Of a stretch of 64,000 nucleotides of DNA, positions 48,786 to 60,740 are shown in pieces. The notes under the pieces were generated by a model, which saw nothing but the letters and a program-made list of their open reading frames with translations, had not been told where the DNA came from and did not search any database. This DNA is from Kryptolebias marmoratus. Taxonomy: Eukaryota > Chordata > Actinopteri > Cyprinodontiformes > Rivulidae. The stretch spans positions 13,719,951 to 13,783,950 of the forward strand of contig NC_051452.1 in the NCBI RefSeq assembly GCF_001649575.2, written 5' to 3'. Numbering within the stretch: the first letter of the stretch is position 1; each line of letters begins with the position of its first letter. The position numbers and the translations under genes are program-made.

Positions 48786-49780
48786 AACCAACTATTTAAC
48801 ACAAACTAAGCCAGAAGACAGAAGCACTGCTTGTAAAACTAAAACCACCTCATTATTCAGCAGCTTAAAGAACCTGCTTAGCACTAAGGAGCTTCGGTAA
48901 TCATTTTCTGTAGAACTTTATCAGTCTCACGTGGTTGTTCAGGAATTTTGGCCCACTCTTTTTACAGTGTTTTTAAAAAATTCATTTAGGGTTGTAGATA
49001 TTCGTTTCTGCTCAGCTCTCTAAGGTTCCACCCCAACATTTGAATCAAGCTGAGGTGTGGAGTTTGATTTGAACCATTGCAGCACGTTGATTCTTTTCTT
49101 TTTCAGCCATTTTGTTGTAGAACCATTGTCCTGCTAGGCAATAACCCTTGGTCCAAAAAGCTTTGGAATTTGACTCTATATTATATTTTTACAGAGGAAT
49201 TCCTGGTCGACTCAGGGACTACATGATGCCCAAATCAAAACAAGGCCAAATCCTCACCCCTCCACCACCGTGCTTGACAATTGGTATGAGGTGTTTGCGC
49301 CAATATTCTGTGTTTGTTTTTTCTCCAAACAGGGTGCTGTGCATTATGGGTAACCATCTCTACTTTGGTCACATCTGTTTAAAGGACATTGTTCCTGAAG
49401 TCTGGTGCTTAAATCAGATGAAAACTCGAAATGGATTGGAAATCATTAACCTTTCCCAGCAGCAACAGTTGCTTCTCATTGCCAATGTTTTTCTTCCTTG
49501 GTGTTATCTTAACTCACCCATGGCCTCCAGGTCAAATGGACCCAAAGTTACAAGGGCTTGTCTTCCTTTGTTCAGTGACAATGGCTTCAGGAGGGTTAAG
49601 ACTGCTGCACAAGAGCAGCAAATTGCCAAAATTTCTGCTTTAATGGAGGAGTTAACCAAAAGCATTTGATTAGCAGTGTCTGGCTACTACTTGCCTTTCC
49701 TATCTATATGGGAATAGGAATGGCGGTTGATAGACTTGCACTGTCTGTTTGGCTTAGGTTTTGCTAAATATGCAATGTAA
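48786..49780 (-). mobile_element. degenerate Tc1-like element with terminal inverted repeats
   Basis: The ends are inverted copies (atttaacacaaactaagcc near 48795 and its imperfect complement near 49750-49775). Between them the minus strand shows fragments of a Tc1 transposase: DFRNNVL, TDVTKVEM, HNAQHPVWRK. Stops and frameshifts are frequent. The plus-strand open frame at 49148-49669 is its antisense. It lies in the large xirp2 intron. Confidence 0.75.
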
Positions 49781-49864
49781 CAATGTAATGTTGTTTTTAA
49801 CCTAAAGTTTTAAAATCTGACAAGTATGAGATATTTATCACCTGCAGGCAATAATTGTTATGCC

Positions 49865-50475
49865 TGTGTCTGTATGTGCATACGTGTGGGTTTGTTCATC
49901 TATCTGTTGACAAAATAGCTCATGAGCCAGTGGACAGATTTTATTGAAACTCTCAAAAAGTAATCATTGAATATACACGTGCATCGTATTAACATTTGGA
50001 GTCAACCTGATTCAAAATGGCTGCCACAGCTAATCAACATTAGAAAACACAAAAATAGGTATAACTCAGTCAATTTGACAAATATTGTGGTAAAATGTGC
50101 TGTGTTAGTAGCTGAGAGTCACCCCCAACACATACACCAAGAGCTAACCAATCACACAATGTCTTTGTTTAAAGCTTTGCTATTAACTGTTGGAGTCAAC
50201 TCTCTGTCTGTTAGCAAAATATCTCATGAACCACTAAATGGATGTTAATGAAACTTTCAGAATACATTGGATGTACATCTACACCTGATTAACTTTTGGA
50301 GTAAACCTGATTCAAGATGGCCACCACAGTTAATTAAACTTTGAATACCCCAAAATGGATATGACTTAGTTGGTTTTACAGATATTAAGTTAAAGTTTAA
50401 TGTGATAGAAACTGAGAGTCATTCACAACACAAAACCTAAGAGTTAGCAGATCATGTATGAAGTTATTATCAAGG
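49865..50475 (-). repeat. 303-bp repeat family, two units, minus orientation
   Basis: The inverse phrases (gattcaagatggc-gcca-agct, taactcagtcaattt, aaaatatctcatgaacca) recur at a spacing of about 303 bp (49913 and 50217). It abuts the Tc1-like element ending near 49780. Confidence 0.8.
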
Positions 50476-51704
50476 TTAAACTTTTTTTTTACCCTGCTAA
50501 CTGTGCCCTGGAAATCACCAAACCTTTGGGGTTTTTAGTCAGCAGACACCTAAACAACTTCTGTGCAGCTTGCCTTTCAATTCCTCATTGTGGCAAAAAC
50601 ATGTAACATTTAAATGCAAAAGAGCTGGTTAGTTTTTTATTTGTTATGGTTATGGAATAGAAAAGATGGAATTTTTGATGACGTGGGCCATCATTTTAGA
50701 AACGAAATGGGCTTATTGTGATGGCCTTGGCTGACAAACTGCTCACTCTGTTGAGTTATTGGGTTTATAAGGTGCATGCAAGCTCTTCAAAGTCACACAG
50801 GCTCTTTTTATTCCCTTTGGTGATAAATAATGGCTCAAGGATATTCAGAATATTATATTCTTCATTTCTGTGCGTTCAACAGCTAAAAAGAATAATGTGT
50901 GAAGTCCTGCTGATGTAAAGTACTGGATGTGTGTGTTTGCCCAAATGCACTGGAGGGGGAAAAAAAACAATAATTTTAATTACAGAGGAGGTCTGAAGGA
51001 CTCTGATTTGACTATTAATGACTTTGTGTGTCACGTTAGGCATGAGCAATGTCAACATTTCTTTAATATGCAGAAGAAAAGGCATCCGATGAAAGGAAAA
51101 AAAAACATGAAAGCTTACAGCAGGTGGTCCAGTGCTGCCAGGATGATAAATAGTGTTTGTAATTATTTCAGAGTTTGTGAGTGTGAAAGAAGGCAATCAG
51201 ATTTATTCAGCTTCTTGTGTGGTTTGAAATAAAAAATTTTGTTGTTTATTTTGTTGCCCTTTTTACGAGGAAGAAAGAATGATGCACAACAACTGCAGCT
51301 CATGTATAAAAATCTTCTGGAGTAAAACGGTGAGAAAAGTAATTTAACAGAATAAAGTAGCAAAGCATTTGTGATTTGGAGCTGTTCTTCAAATATGTGT
51401 TTTAAAAAGAATTGTCATTAATATCTTACCTGTTGTAGGTAGCTCTGTGAATGACCTTGTTTTGGAGATTTAACCAGTGGCAGAAACCTTAATCAAAAGA
51501 TTGACGCTATCTCCTTAAATGTCACGAACATGCGATGTTTAACATTTTAACATGTGGTGTAACAGTCCTTTTGATTTTGTGCATGTATTATTGGAAGAAG
51601 AAAAAATTAGAAAGGTTCAAAATCATCAAAAAACTTGTAATCACTTCTCTGGACTACTGATAGGATAGGAAAAATAAAAATATGCCTCTGATAATTTACT
51701 CCGA

Positions 51705-51790
51705 GGCGACTTTTGCTGATTTCTATAGTTCTTAACTTGCTGCTGTGTGTTCAGGTTGAAAACTTTTCATAGGAATTAATGGAAATGTAT
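51705..51790. repeat. short dispersed repeat, related to 21755-21845
   Basis: The phrase tgctgatttctatagttctt followed by aacttgctgctgtgtgttca matches the copy at 21755 in the same orientation. Confidence 0.4.
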
Positions 51791-52986
51791 GGGATTAAAA
51801 AACTGAAGGTTGGCCCTTAACAGGGATTTGAAACCCAGTTTGAGAAAATATATTTTTCCATAATCTCATCTAAAACAACTAGATTTCATGCAAGTACACT
51901 TGAGTACATCTAAACTATTCTTCCTTCACATGCACAGATGATTTCTGCAATCCCGGACTATAAAGACCTTATTGTCCGAGCCCAGAACACCAAAACTATT
52001 GAAGCCACACATTTGAGCCCTTGGACTACATAAAGTTAAGTAAATTTTGATTATATTATTGCATAAATATATTTTATATCAGAATAAACAGGCTTGTAGA
52101 ATTCAAATTGCACTTTATTGTTGTTTCCATTTACCAACTTTAGATGGCAAACACATATTTCTTTGATTATATCCCAGCATTTTTGTATGTTTCCATACAA
52201 AAAGTCTTAGTATGAATATCAGATTGGAAGTAAAATATAAGCCCTGAATCAGCAATGGTCTTTAGCTGTGCAGATTTTTTGTATTTAGGACTGTTTGAGA
52301 AAGGGTTTCCAATTTGGAATGTTTCCAAAGTTTGCCAGCTTAATTTCCTAGAAAGTTTCTGGAAATTTAATGAATATTTTCCACCCCTTTGCAACCCTAG
52401 AGGGGAAAGGCACATGTCAACTGTGCAAACTCTGGCACCAAAAATACAATGTGGCAGTGCCCATAAACCAAATTTTGCTTGCTTCACCTTCACACAATGG
52501 GAGGAGGTGGACACGCTTCTTCCATTTTTTTGCTAGTGTACCAAAATTTAATAGATCTACTAAGACATATGACTATCATACCTGTAAATCATTAGGAAAT
52601 AAACAAGAAAGCATCCGTAAAAGAAACAATACTATAATACTTGAGGTAAAAAATAAAAAGATCAAGTGAAGGGTGAGTCAGAAGTTGGGGAATTTATGTT
52701 TCAGAGCAGCTGTTCATAAAATAATAGTTTAATGCTTCATTTTTGATGAATGTTTACTTTCCAGAAGTGTATTTTTCCAATCCTGTGTTGAGTTTTAGGA
52801 CACAGTGATACAGAATCTTATCAAACCTTCCCAGTCTAACATCCCAGCAGAGGTCAGTGCCACCTCCTTTAACAAAACAACAAAATGGCACATGGCAGCG
52901 AGCGTCTGCCGCCTATCCCCCCCCGGGCTGCTCTGTACATCCTCGCCTCCATATCTCGTTACGAGCTCGTGGAAGTATCGTCTTAC

Positions 52987-53144
52987 CGCAGCAGAGGAGG
53001 AGCTGCTGCTTTCTTTATTGGACACGGCAGCTTGATACATCGCCAGCCTCTCTTTCACCGACACCGGCTCAGCCTCCTGGTTGTCGACACTTGGTGCCCT
53101 CTCCTCGGGACGTCCGGACCTGGATTTGCTTGGGCTGCCTGCAG
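52987..53144 (-). CDS. xirp2: xirp2 exon, N-terminal YQAAVS motif (first visible exon)
   Basis: Encodes about 52 residues ending SVKERLAMYQAAVSNKESSS-SAA. The run VKER-A-YQAAVS is characteristic of the N-terminus of XIRP1 and XIRP2. The donor reads GCG|GTAAGA and leaves phase 0. Two acceptors 6 nt apart are possible, exon starts at 53144 (GAAG|CT) or 53138 (GCAG|GC); both need one base from the previous exon. Upstream of the acceptor is a TG-repeat tract in the transcribed strand (plus-strand CA repeat 53150-53190) instead of a normal pyrimidine tract. There is no in-frame ATG before YQAAVS except the one in LAMYQ, so an upstream start exon is expected; alternatively the M of LAMYQ could serve as start, as in human forms beginning close to this point. 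Confidence 0.87.
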
Positions 53145-53149
53145 CTTCA

Positions 53150-53190
53150 CACACACGCACACACACACACAGACACAGACACAGACACAA
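53150..53190 (+). repeat. (CA)n/(CAGACA)n microsatellite at an xirp2 3' splice site
   Basis: CA and ACAGAC repeats. In the transcribed strand this is a UG/CUGUG tract directly before the acceptor of the first visible xirp2 exon. Confidence 0.9.
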
Positions 53191-53888
53191 TACATGTCTT
53201 TAAACATGATAATACTCTTTTTCTTGTTGAATCAAAAGCAAGCTAGATTCAAAGTGGCTGCTACATATGTCTCCTCCAGGGATCTGCTGATATTTGCTAC
53301 CTACTCGTTACTCCTTTGGCACAACAGTGGAAGCTGCGATAGAGGTTGGCATTTAGTAATTGGACCTCAGGGACAGATTTGTACAAAAGGCTTCTTTTTA
53401 TGATAACAGAAGAAGCAGAATCAATGGAACAGTGTTTTCCTTTTTTTCTCAGAAGTTGTTTGAAACAGAATGTTCCTTCTAAAAGATCCCATATACACTC
53501 ACAGATCTCTGAAATTTGATGTTAAAGCAAGAAATAGAAACTGCACGCCCTAATGGAAATTTGGTGTTGACTTTGAATTTTGCCTTTTTGATTGAACTGC
53601 CTTCCCTTGGTTTTGATGAAGACAGCATTCCAGATTCTGTACATATTTGAGCTAAGAAGTAGCCAGAAGCAAATGAGCCATTAGAAATACTGGCAGAACG
53701 CTCATCTAGTCATTCAGAAAGAACCCACCGCGTGTTTCTTCATATTCTTCAGCGCATCCCTGCGGATAGCCAATTAGAGCCTACCGCGGATTCTACATTT
53801 GACTTTTTTGTGCTACAAAGGATCATTAGGAAACAGAGAAAGCTCGGCTAAGGCTCAACCTCCACCCACACCGAACCTTTTAGCCCTT

Positions 53889-53914
53889 GGCATGTTTTTT
53901 TTTTTTTTTTTTTT
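53889..53914 (+). repeat. poly(T) tract
   Basis: An uninterrupted T-run followed by ctgcaag. Confidence 0.9.
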
Positions 53915-54114
53915 CTGCAAGCAACAACACTCTGGGATGAAAGACAACCCTAAATAGAAATTGTTCGCTTTCTTTCTGTGTTCTTGCTTTAACCTTTTGA
54001 CATATTATAATTCTCCTTATTGCTGCTTTTTTATCGTTCCTGAACATGTTCTTCAAGCTCGGCTCAAAGTTGTTACTTACTTTAAAGTGTAAAAATGGAT
54101 TTTACTTTTACTCT

Positions 54115-54400
54115 AAGAAAGTAATCATCTACAACTTTTAGAGTCAACCTGATTCAAGATGACCACAGGTTGCTAATTTACATTAGAAAAAAATAAACTA
54201 TGTACAATTCAGTCAGTTTGATAGATATTAAGCTAAGATTTGGTGCGATAGAAGATGAGAGTCATCGCCAACACATATTCCAAGCATTAATCAATTGTGT
54301 GAAATATTTGTTTAAAATATTTGCAGCAAAGGCATTGAGTGGTATGTATTCTTTGGAGAAATGCTGCTTTTACTTAGTGCTAATTTAGAGCATATCTGTG
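54115..54400 (-). repeat. 303-bp repeat family, unit in minus orientation (left arm of inverted pair)
   Basis: Contains gagtcaacctgattcaagatg, then attcagtcagtttg and gatgagagtcatcgcc, inverse to the next copy 40 bp away. Confidence 0.7.
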
Positions 54401-54439
54401 GCACATATCTACATAAAGTTTGCAAAGGAAAATCTGGTC

Positions 54440-54780
54440 CAAAATTAAAAGCCTAGCATTCTTTGCGTGCCAAAGTTTTAAACAAAGATCTCACATAATA
54501 TGCTGGAACTTAGAGTATATGTTTGGGAAGTCCCTCATCTACTACCACACCCAGTTTTAGCTGAATATCTGTAAAAAAAAAAGTACTAAGTTATAGCCAT
54601 TTTTGTGTTTGCTAATGTCAAATAGCTATGGCAGCTCTCTTGAATCAGGTTGACTCCAAACATTAATCAATTGTGGATGTACATTAAAATTCAACCAATG
54701 GTTCTTGAGATACTTTGCTCACAGACAAACAAACATATAAACATGTACATACAGACACAGGCAATGGAAATATGACAAAA
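54440..54780 (+). repeat. 303-bp repeat family, unit in plus orientation (right arm of inverted pair)
   Basis: Contains aatatctgtaaa, ttatagccatttttgtg, cttgaatcaggttgactcc and ends cagacacaggcaatgg. It faces away from the unit at 54115. Confidence 0.7.
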
Positions 54781-55155
54781 AATGCTTTTGTACATGATGT
54801 GAGACTTTACTGCAAAAATCTCTGTATTTTACCTGTTCATTGGTCTTTCATGCTGATTCCAAACTGAACTTTTGCAATTTATTTCACAATCAAACACTTT
54901 TATGTTCAGATTTATTCACTGCTACATGAAATACTCTGTGTTCCTTGAACAAGGTGACCAAAACCAGAAGCGCTCACATAAATGATCTATGACGTTCTGG
55001 TTGATGATGAGTTGGAGGACTAAAATAAAACTCACTTTGCATATAAAAAAATTGTGTAGGCATGGATCATAGAATAATACAGGACACAAAGTAAAGAAAA
55101 TTGTTTTTGGGCAATTTGTTGTAACAATGCTTTTTGGCAATAAATCTTAAACTGT

Positions 55156-55700
55156 AGGAAAGCCTGTTTATTTCCCCTTAAACTGTGCCACATTTGTTAG
55201 AAAAAAATGCATTTGTGGGTTAAGCAGCAGAGTTGAGTATGTGGGTTGCGCCCGTGAGAAATTTGCCAAATCTTCTTCTTCTTCTTCAAACATACTAGAT
55301 GACTTAGAACAAATACTGGTTGAAGAATGACATGCCATCCTCCAGCAGTGTGTGACCAAGCTTGGTGAGCAGCATGAGGAGGAGGTGCCAGGCTGTTGTG
55401 GCTGTGTATGGTTCTTCCACGTTACTGAGGCCCCTGTTTGTTAAATGAATAAGTTGTTAAATGGCCAATATGTCATGTTTATTCAGACTTCAATCACACA
55501 ATCCCATAATCAACACCAAGCAAGAGTCAATCGCAAAAATAAATAAATAAATAAATAAATACATAAAAAATTATTTAAAATGGCAGAGAAGATTTGGCAA
55601 GTTTGTCATGGACACAACCCACATACTCAATTTTGCTGCTCAATCCATAAAATGTATGTTTCAACCCCATTAAAGGGGAAATAAACAGGCTAAAAAACTT
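55156..55700 (+). mobile_element. deleted Tc1-like element with terminal inverted repeats (copy 2)
   Basis: The same family as at 12557. The ends 55156-55270 and 55590-55700 share the inverted repeat, and the interior (ctggttgaagaatgacatgcc, gaggaggtgccaggctgttg) matches copy 1 in opposite orientation. It contains an (AAAT) microsatellite at 55537-55562. Confidence 0.7.
55537..55562 (+). repeat. (AAAT)n microsatellite
   Basis: About six units inside the Tc1-like copy at 55156. Confidence 0.85.
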
Positions 55701-56539
55701 TGTTACAACAAAGAAACAATCAACCAAGCACAAATTTCCAAACTTTTTTAACTAAGTTTATTTGAGATTTCGGTTATATTAATCCACCTTCTACTAGATT
55801 TTACATAACCTTTAGTATTCTTTTTATATGGCCAATGATCAATGAGCATTTAAAATTTCAGTAAATAATTTGATAATAATTTCTAATAAAATCACATTTG
55901 GTCAAATGTCTTTTTCAGGACTTGAAATTTAAAGGTTAGTGCAAAGGTATTGACTACAAAGGCTTGAGACTTATTTATGCCTTGTAAAACAATGATTTCG
56001 GCCCATATCTGTGAAATTCATTCAGGCATATTAAGAATAAGAAATTTAAAATAATTTTTTCTTTGAGTAACAATATAGAGTCAAGTTAGAAGTGCTAACC
56101 TAGGGGACTTTTTTGAGAATTCAATATAGTGGTAGCCATCACTGTTTATAAATTGCTCTGAAAATTACTTTCAGAGTGTATTATATGCATATTCCCAAAA
56201 CTAGAGAACCTTTTTTAAACAAAATGAGTAAAATTGATGTATAACATAACAGATGAGCTAATTGCAATGCTTACCCCAGTTTCTTTGGTAGCTTCTGATT
56301 CCAACACAGAAGCTAACAGCTAACCGCTGTCCCCCTGTTGTATCAAAAACTCCCTGTAGCAAATTTTTACAGATAACACAAGGATTTCTTTTTGTGGTGC
56401 CACTTGTACTACTTTTACAGCTTAACTCAGATGTCATATGATGAAAGCCACAATGTTTATTAGCTTCTCGCTACATCCAGAATATTTGCACAAATATAAC
56501 CCACTGGAGAGGAAATAGGCTGTTCGAGAGAGTAGCTTC

Positions 56540-56870
56540 CGCTAAATCCTATAAATAAAGGTCATAAATCCTACACCTGAAGCTGTGGTGTATCTTCATA
56601 CCAGCTTGATGAAAAATACACTGAGATAAGGCCCACATTTATCACCCGAGATAAATGTTCACATCATGGTTGTCACAGGGTCATCGACAGGAGGGTTTCA
56701 ACGATGGAGCGCGATGACAACAGCGCTTTGGGTATCTCTGGCTTTTCAGAATGATAAGTCATATGCAGAGCTGCCATAGCATGGAGGTGAGGTAAGAGGA
56801 GGGGGGAGAAGAGGCTGACTGGAGGAGAAAAATAAACCCAGCCTTTTTATAAACCGGCTCTGTCTGCAGC
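56540..56870. promoter_or_regulatory. MEF2, GATA and TATA motif cluster upstream of visible xirp2 exons
   Basis: Contains CTATAAATAA (56549-56558), a full match to the MEF2 consensus YTAWWWWTAR. Three GATA motifs follow within about 100 bp (two as GAGATAA near 56622 and 56650, one inverted near 56640). A TATA-like TTTATAAAAAGG on the minus strand sits at 56842-56853, followed by a pyrimidine-rich stretch. It lies about 3.4 kb upstream of the first visible xirp2 exon. Mouse Xirp2 (myomaxin) is a described MEF2A target. No first exon with a proper donor was identified, so this may be an enhancer rather than the promoter. Confidence 0.3.
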
Positions 56871-59337
56871 GTCATGTTCCCTCGTTACAGGGCACCTCGT
56901 GGAGCGGAAGTGTGAGCATGTGGATGGCAGTAAAAGGGAAGTTTGGGGGACAAAGTGAACTCAAAATTGAAGAACCTCAACTCAGACATGCAATTACCAT
57001 CATGGTCTGAAGCTAAAGTTTTAGTTTTCATTGTTTTATTGATATGAAGATAAACCATTTCTTCTTTTGATGGAGAACATATTGGCCTGCTGTGAGAAGC
57101 ATTTACCAATGCTATAGATATTAATTTTTTTATTTTCCTCATATTTTTATCTGTTCAAGTCCACAACAGCACAAGTGATGACACTGGATAAGGCGTAATA
57201 GAACTAGGAAAAGCCATAATAAGTCAATGAGGGAGGCCACGCTGCTGGCAATGAGTACGACTCAGTGGCTATATTATGCTTAGCTAAGGCCCATTGACCT
57301 CCCTGCACTGCCCCCTCGCTGATGCCTGCTCGAAAGTGACCGAAGGTGAGCTGTTTGACACTTGACAGGCTACTGTGGAGACGAGAAGGGTGGCAGGGTG
57401 AGGCATTAGAGAGTGGATCCACAGGGGAGACAGACAAAGAATGAGAGAGTAATTTCAGTGTTTATGGATGTGAGAGTAGGCGGCATGTTTTCATAGCTCA
57501 AAGCGAGTTCAAGGACCATAGATCTGTGTCAGGCAGAGGCCATCCCCTAATCACGGAGGCGTCACCTCCCTGTCTGCCCTATCCTCAAACAGAGGCCTTA
57601 AGCCATGCAATTTTCTGTTCAGTACTCACTGACCAAAGCGTTTGCCTGGTGAGTTTTGACAAGAAAGCTGAGCGAGCTACACTAATTGAAATGTCAGCCC
57701 ATGAAGGGTAATTTCTTCCTCGCCGACAAAGTAAAACAAGCACAATAATTACACTGTCAAATCTATCAAAATAACTTCTGTACAAGGAGAGTGGATTGTC
57801 CTCGAGCACTTCCCCATGCTAGACCTAGCACTTTAGCTTCAAATTGTTTTGCTTTTAGATTATTCCAGATCAGACTGCCGCTGGGATGTCTGGTGAAAGG
57901 AAGCAGGAACGGGCTATTCATGTTTTATGAAAATGTGAAATCAGGAAAACATCCAACCAAATCAAGTCTTTGTAAAACGTTCAGTTGACTAAAAGAAATA
58001 AAGTCCTACCAGTTGAACTGCTATTTATTTCTCACGAAAGATGACTCATGATGCCCAGTAAAAATGCTATTGAACAGATCCACCAAGGCCAATTTTCTTT
58101 TTCCCTTCTTGTGAGCTATTGTTGAAAATTACTTTAAAAGGATCGCAGTCTCAATGGACAATTGTTATCAACTGAGACAACCTTGACATGCAAAAAGTCT
58201 CCACAAAATTCTTACCTTCAGTGCAAGATGTTCCTTAAAAAAAATTAAAACAGTAATAAAATCCAATCGAACAGCAAAGGGCCTTGGGACTTCTAGAAAA
58301 TAAAATGGGTGTAGTCAATCAGACTGAACCCAACAGAGAAAATCAGTCCGGGACACAAAGTGGGGCATTGGAGACCAGCTCCAGCAGCGCAGACTACAGC
58401 TCAGTGGGGCCCTGGCGTCTAGTGACAGCTGATTTTATTTTAGAAGCCCCCTTCGTAAAAAATGGGATGGACTTTGGAGACAGGGTTAGTGGAGGTGGGC
58501 TGTCTTTTTTTAGCATCAAGTACAGAGGTACCCTGCATTCCCTGATCCTTATGTCACAGTAGTCTTATGGGCCCAGGCATCCCACACCATGAGCTAGAAA
58601 AACACACGCAGAGTACATCTTTCATTTACACAGCAAGACATTTGACATTTGCTATTGCTTCTTGTTAGCAAGCTAAATATCATCATATTTCACAGCCGAG
58701 CACATACATGTTACTGTAAACGGCATTCATAAGACTCAAAGTACAAAATGTCTCCCTATAAAGTGTGTTGCCAGGACAAAGGTTATCTGTACTGGCAGTT
58801 AGGTATTATTTCTCAAGAACAAGCTCAGGAAGGAATGGCATAGAATTTCATCCTGCAAATGACTCATTTTAGAAACTCGCTCATAGCTAAGATGTACTAA
58901 TTGGTGTTTTTCTTAAACTGAATGAACTTGTTTGGATGGATTTTTTTGTTTGTTTTACAGTCTTTATGCTACAGTAAGTTAAGCTAATCTGCCATTTCCA
59001 ATAAAATACATAAAGAATTACAATGAGAGATAATACATAAATTAGAGAAAAGATTGGAGAAAAGCCATATAAACAAATGAACATTTATTTTTGTAAAAGC
59101 TCTGCATTAATGGCACCCACTCAAAAGAAAAAAAAGAGTTGAGTGGGGTAATTTGAGTTTTCAGAAATTTAAAATTAAAATTAAAAGTAAAATTACTGTT
59201 TTTAAAATAAATTGAAATGTTAAAAAAACAAATGTCAAAAGGTTGAAAAAATAAGTTAAAATATTGACTAAATAGACAAAATAGCATTTTAAGTCAAGCC
59301 AGAGGAAACAAACCCCATTGTGCACCCAAACTCACCT

Positions 59338-59535
59338 ATACAAAGTTGCCAGTTCTCTTCCTGTTATCTTGGCTGATTTCTTTTGATTTTCCCATGACAT
59401 CACAGAAAAAAGCAGTGTTTGAGGTGTGCCTTGAAATGCATCCATAGGTGTACCTCCAGTGAATTTATTACCTAACCAATCAAAAGCTTCCAAAGCTATG
59501 TCATCATCAACTGGACTTTCCCAAATAGTTTGACG
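59338..59535 (-). mobile_element. Tc1-like element, 5' leader and transposase start fragment
   Basis: On the minus strand, a leader with gcatttcaaggcacacc runs into ATGTCATGGGAAAATCAAAAG, and the following bases match the usual start (WENQKKSAK) of fish Tc1 transposase genes with the 5' untranslated leader before it. After about 15 codons the similarity ends at a stop. It is in a different family state from the 3' fragment at 20690 and not part of it. Confidence 0.65.
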
Positions 59536-60239
59536 AGATAGTAATCTGAGTGTATGACAGAGGTCTCCAAGTGACATGGCAGCAAGGTGCTTAAGAATAA
59601 AACTCGGAAGTCAAGCAAAATAAAAAAAGTGGATTTTTCACCTTGTACATGTTGAAGAACTTCACCAGCCCCAACTCAAAAGCTCATTACAGCTCTCTTG
59701 TGCATAAAAACCTCTCATAGCTCCAGTAGTAAACTGTTTATTGACTTCACGTTGTTTGTTTCCCATGAAATAAGTCAAGCACAGATTACTGCCCAATTTC
59801 CATAAGCAAAAATACTGTTCTGAGGTTCTACAAAACAACATAATAAGCTGTGATCAACGTTATTGCAAACAATGGTGAGTGAGCAAAAGGTTCGGTCAGA
59901 TAGCGGTTTTGAAAACTGTTCATTTCCAGATGAGGCTTCCTTTTATTGCTGCCTTGTTCAAATAGGAAGCTGGGGTCTTTCTTGGTGTTGTGCTTCGAGG
60001 TTGCCCCGGCATCAAACACCAATAGATTATCCAATGTCACGAGCACGTCACACACTTACCTCAGGGCTGTATTTTATGGCCTTGGAATAAAACTGGTTTG
60101 AAGATGCTTTTGAAAAAGACACACTCAAACGTCACTGTCAGAATCAGCAAAACCCTGCCTGTCTGCGCTCAGTAAGGATTTCTGATTCATATGCTAAGCA
60201 TGACTTGGAAGTTCTTGAAAATTGCTGTAACGGTCTAAG

Positions 60240-60740
60240 AAATGTAGTTTTAGACATCCTTTTTCTATCCATCCACCTGCCGCTTGTTCCGGAGTCGGGT
60301 TGCTGGGGCAGCAGCTTGAGCAGGGAGGACCAGACGTCTCTTTCCACAGTTACCTCTTTCAGGGGGACTCCAAGGTGTTCCCAGGTCAGCCAAGAGACAT
60401 AGTCTCTTCAGCGTGCCCTGGGTCTTTCCCGGTGTCTCCTCCCATTTGGACATGCCCGGAACACATCCCTAGGGAGGCGTCCATCCTTACCAGATGCCCA
60501 AACCACCTCAACTGGCTCCTCTCGATGTGGAGGAGCAGCAGCTTTACGCTTAAGGATAACTGCACTTCTTACCCTATCTCTAAAGGAGAGTCCAGCTACC
60601 CTGCGGAGAAAACTCATTTCAACCTCATGTATCTGGAATCTCGTTTCTTTCAGTTCATGACCACAGGTGAGGGCAGGAACATACACCGACCAGTAAACAG
60701 AGAACTTTGCCTCGCAGCTCAGCTCCCTCTTCACCACAAC
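60240..60740 (-). mobile_element. LINE ORF C-terminal fragment (minus strand)
   Basis: The minus strand reads EMSFLRRVAGLSFRDRVRSA, then GRLPRDVFRACPNGRRHRERPR and, after a frameshift, ERDVWSSLLKLLPQQPDS. This is the C-terminal region of a very abundant fish non-LTR retrotransposon protein. Its 3' end lies at the repeat of gat-gga-tag type near 60260. The exact clade is not certain to me. The frameshift shows that it is inactive. Confidence 0.75.

Larger units (their letters stand above)
44984..52986 (-). other. large xirp2 intron (8.0 kb)
   Basis: Lies between the YQAAVS exon and the PGGLA exon. Roughly half is identifiable repeat: 303-bp units at 45345, 47640 and 49865, the solo LTR at 47099, a LINE tail at 48733 and a Tc1-like element at 48786. 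No additional exon is required by the protein sequence. Confidence 0.8.

Noticed and set aside
49148..49669. 173-residue plus-strand open frame
   Set aside because: It is the antisense of a Tc1-like transposase; the minus strand shows HNAQHPVWRK and other transposase fragments.
52885..53403. 172-residue plus-strand open frame with HTHTHTQTQTQ
   Set aside because: It reads the antisense of an xirp2 exon and runs through a CA microsatellite.
56700..56802. Short minus-strand Met frame (MAALHMTYHSEKPEIPK) after the TATA box, considered as first coding exon
   Set aside because: It ends at a stop after about 34 codons and no consensus donor lies within it.
57204..57437. 77-residue minus-strand frame considered as xirp2 start exon
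   Set aside because: It starts with a non-ATG codon, lacks a phase-1 donor and has no XIRP-like sequence.
58284..58562. 92-residue plus-strand frame, better composed than its neighbours
   Set aside because: No motif or splice context. It could be a conserved noncoding element, but this cannot be judged without alignment.
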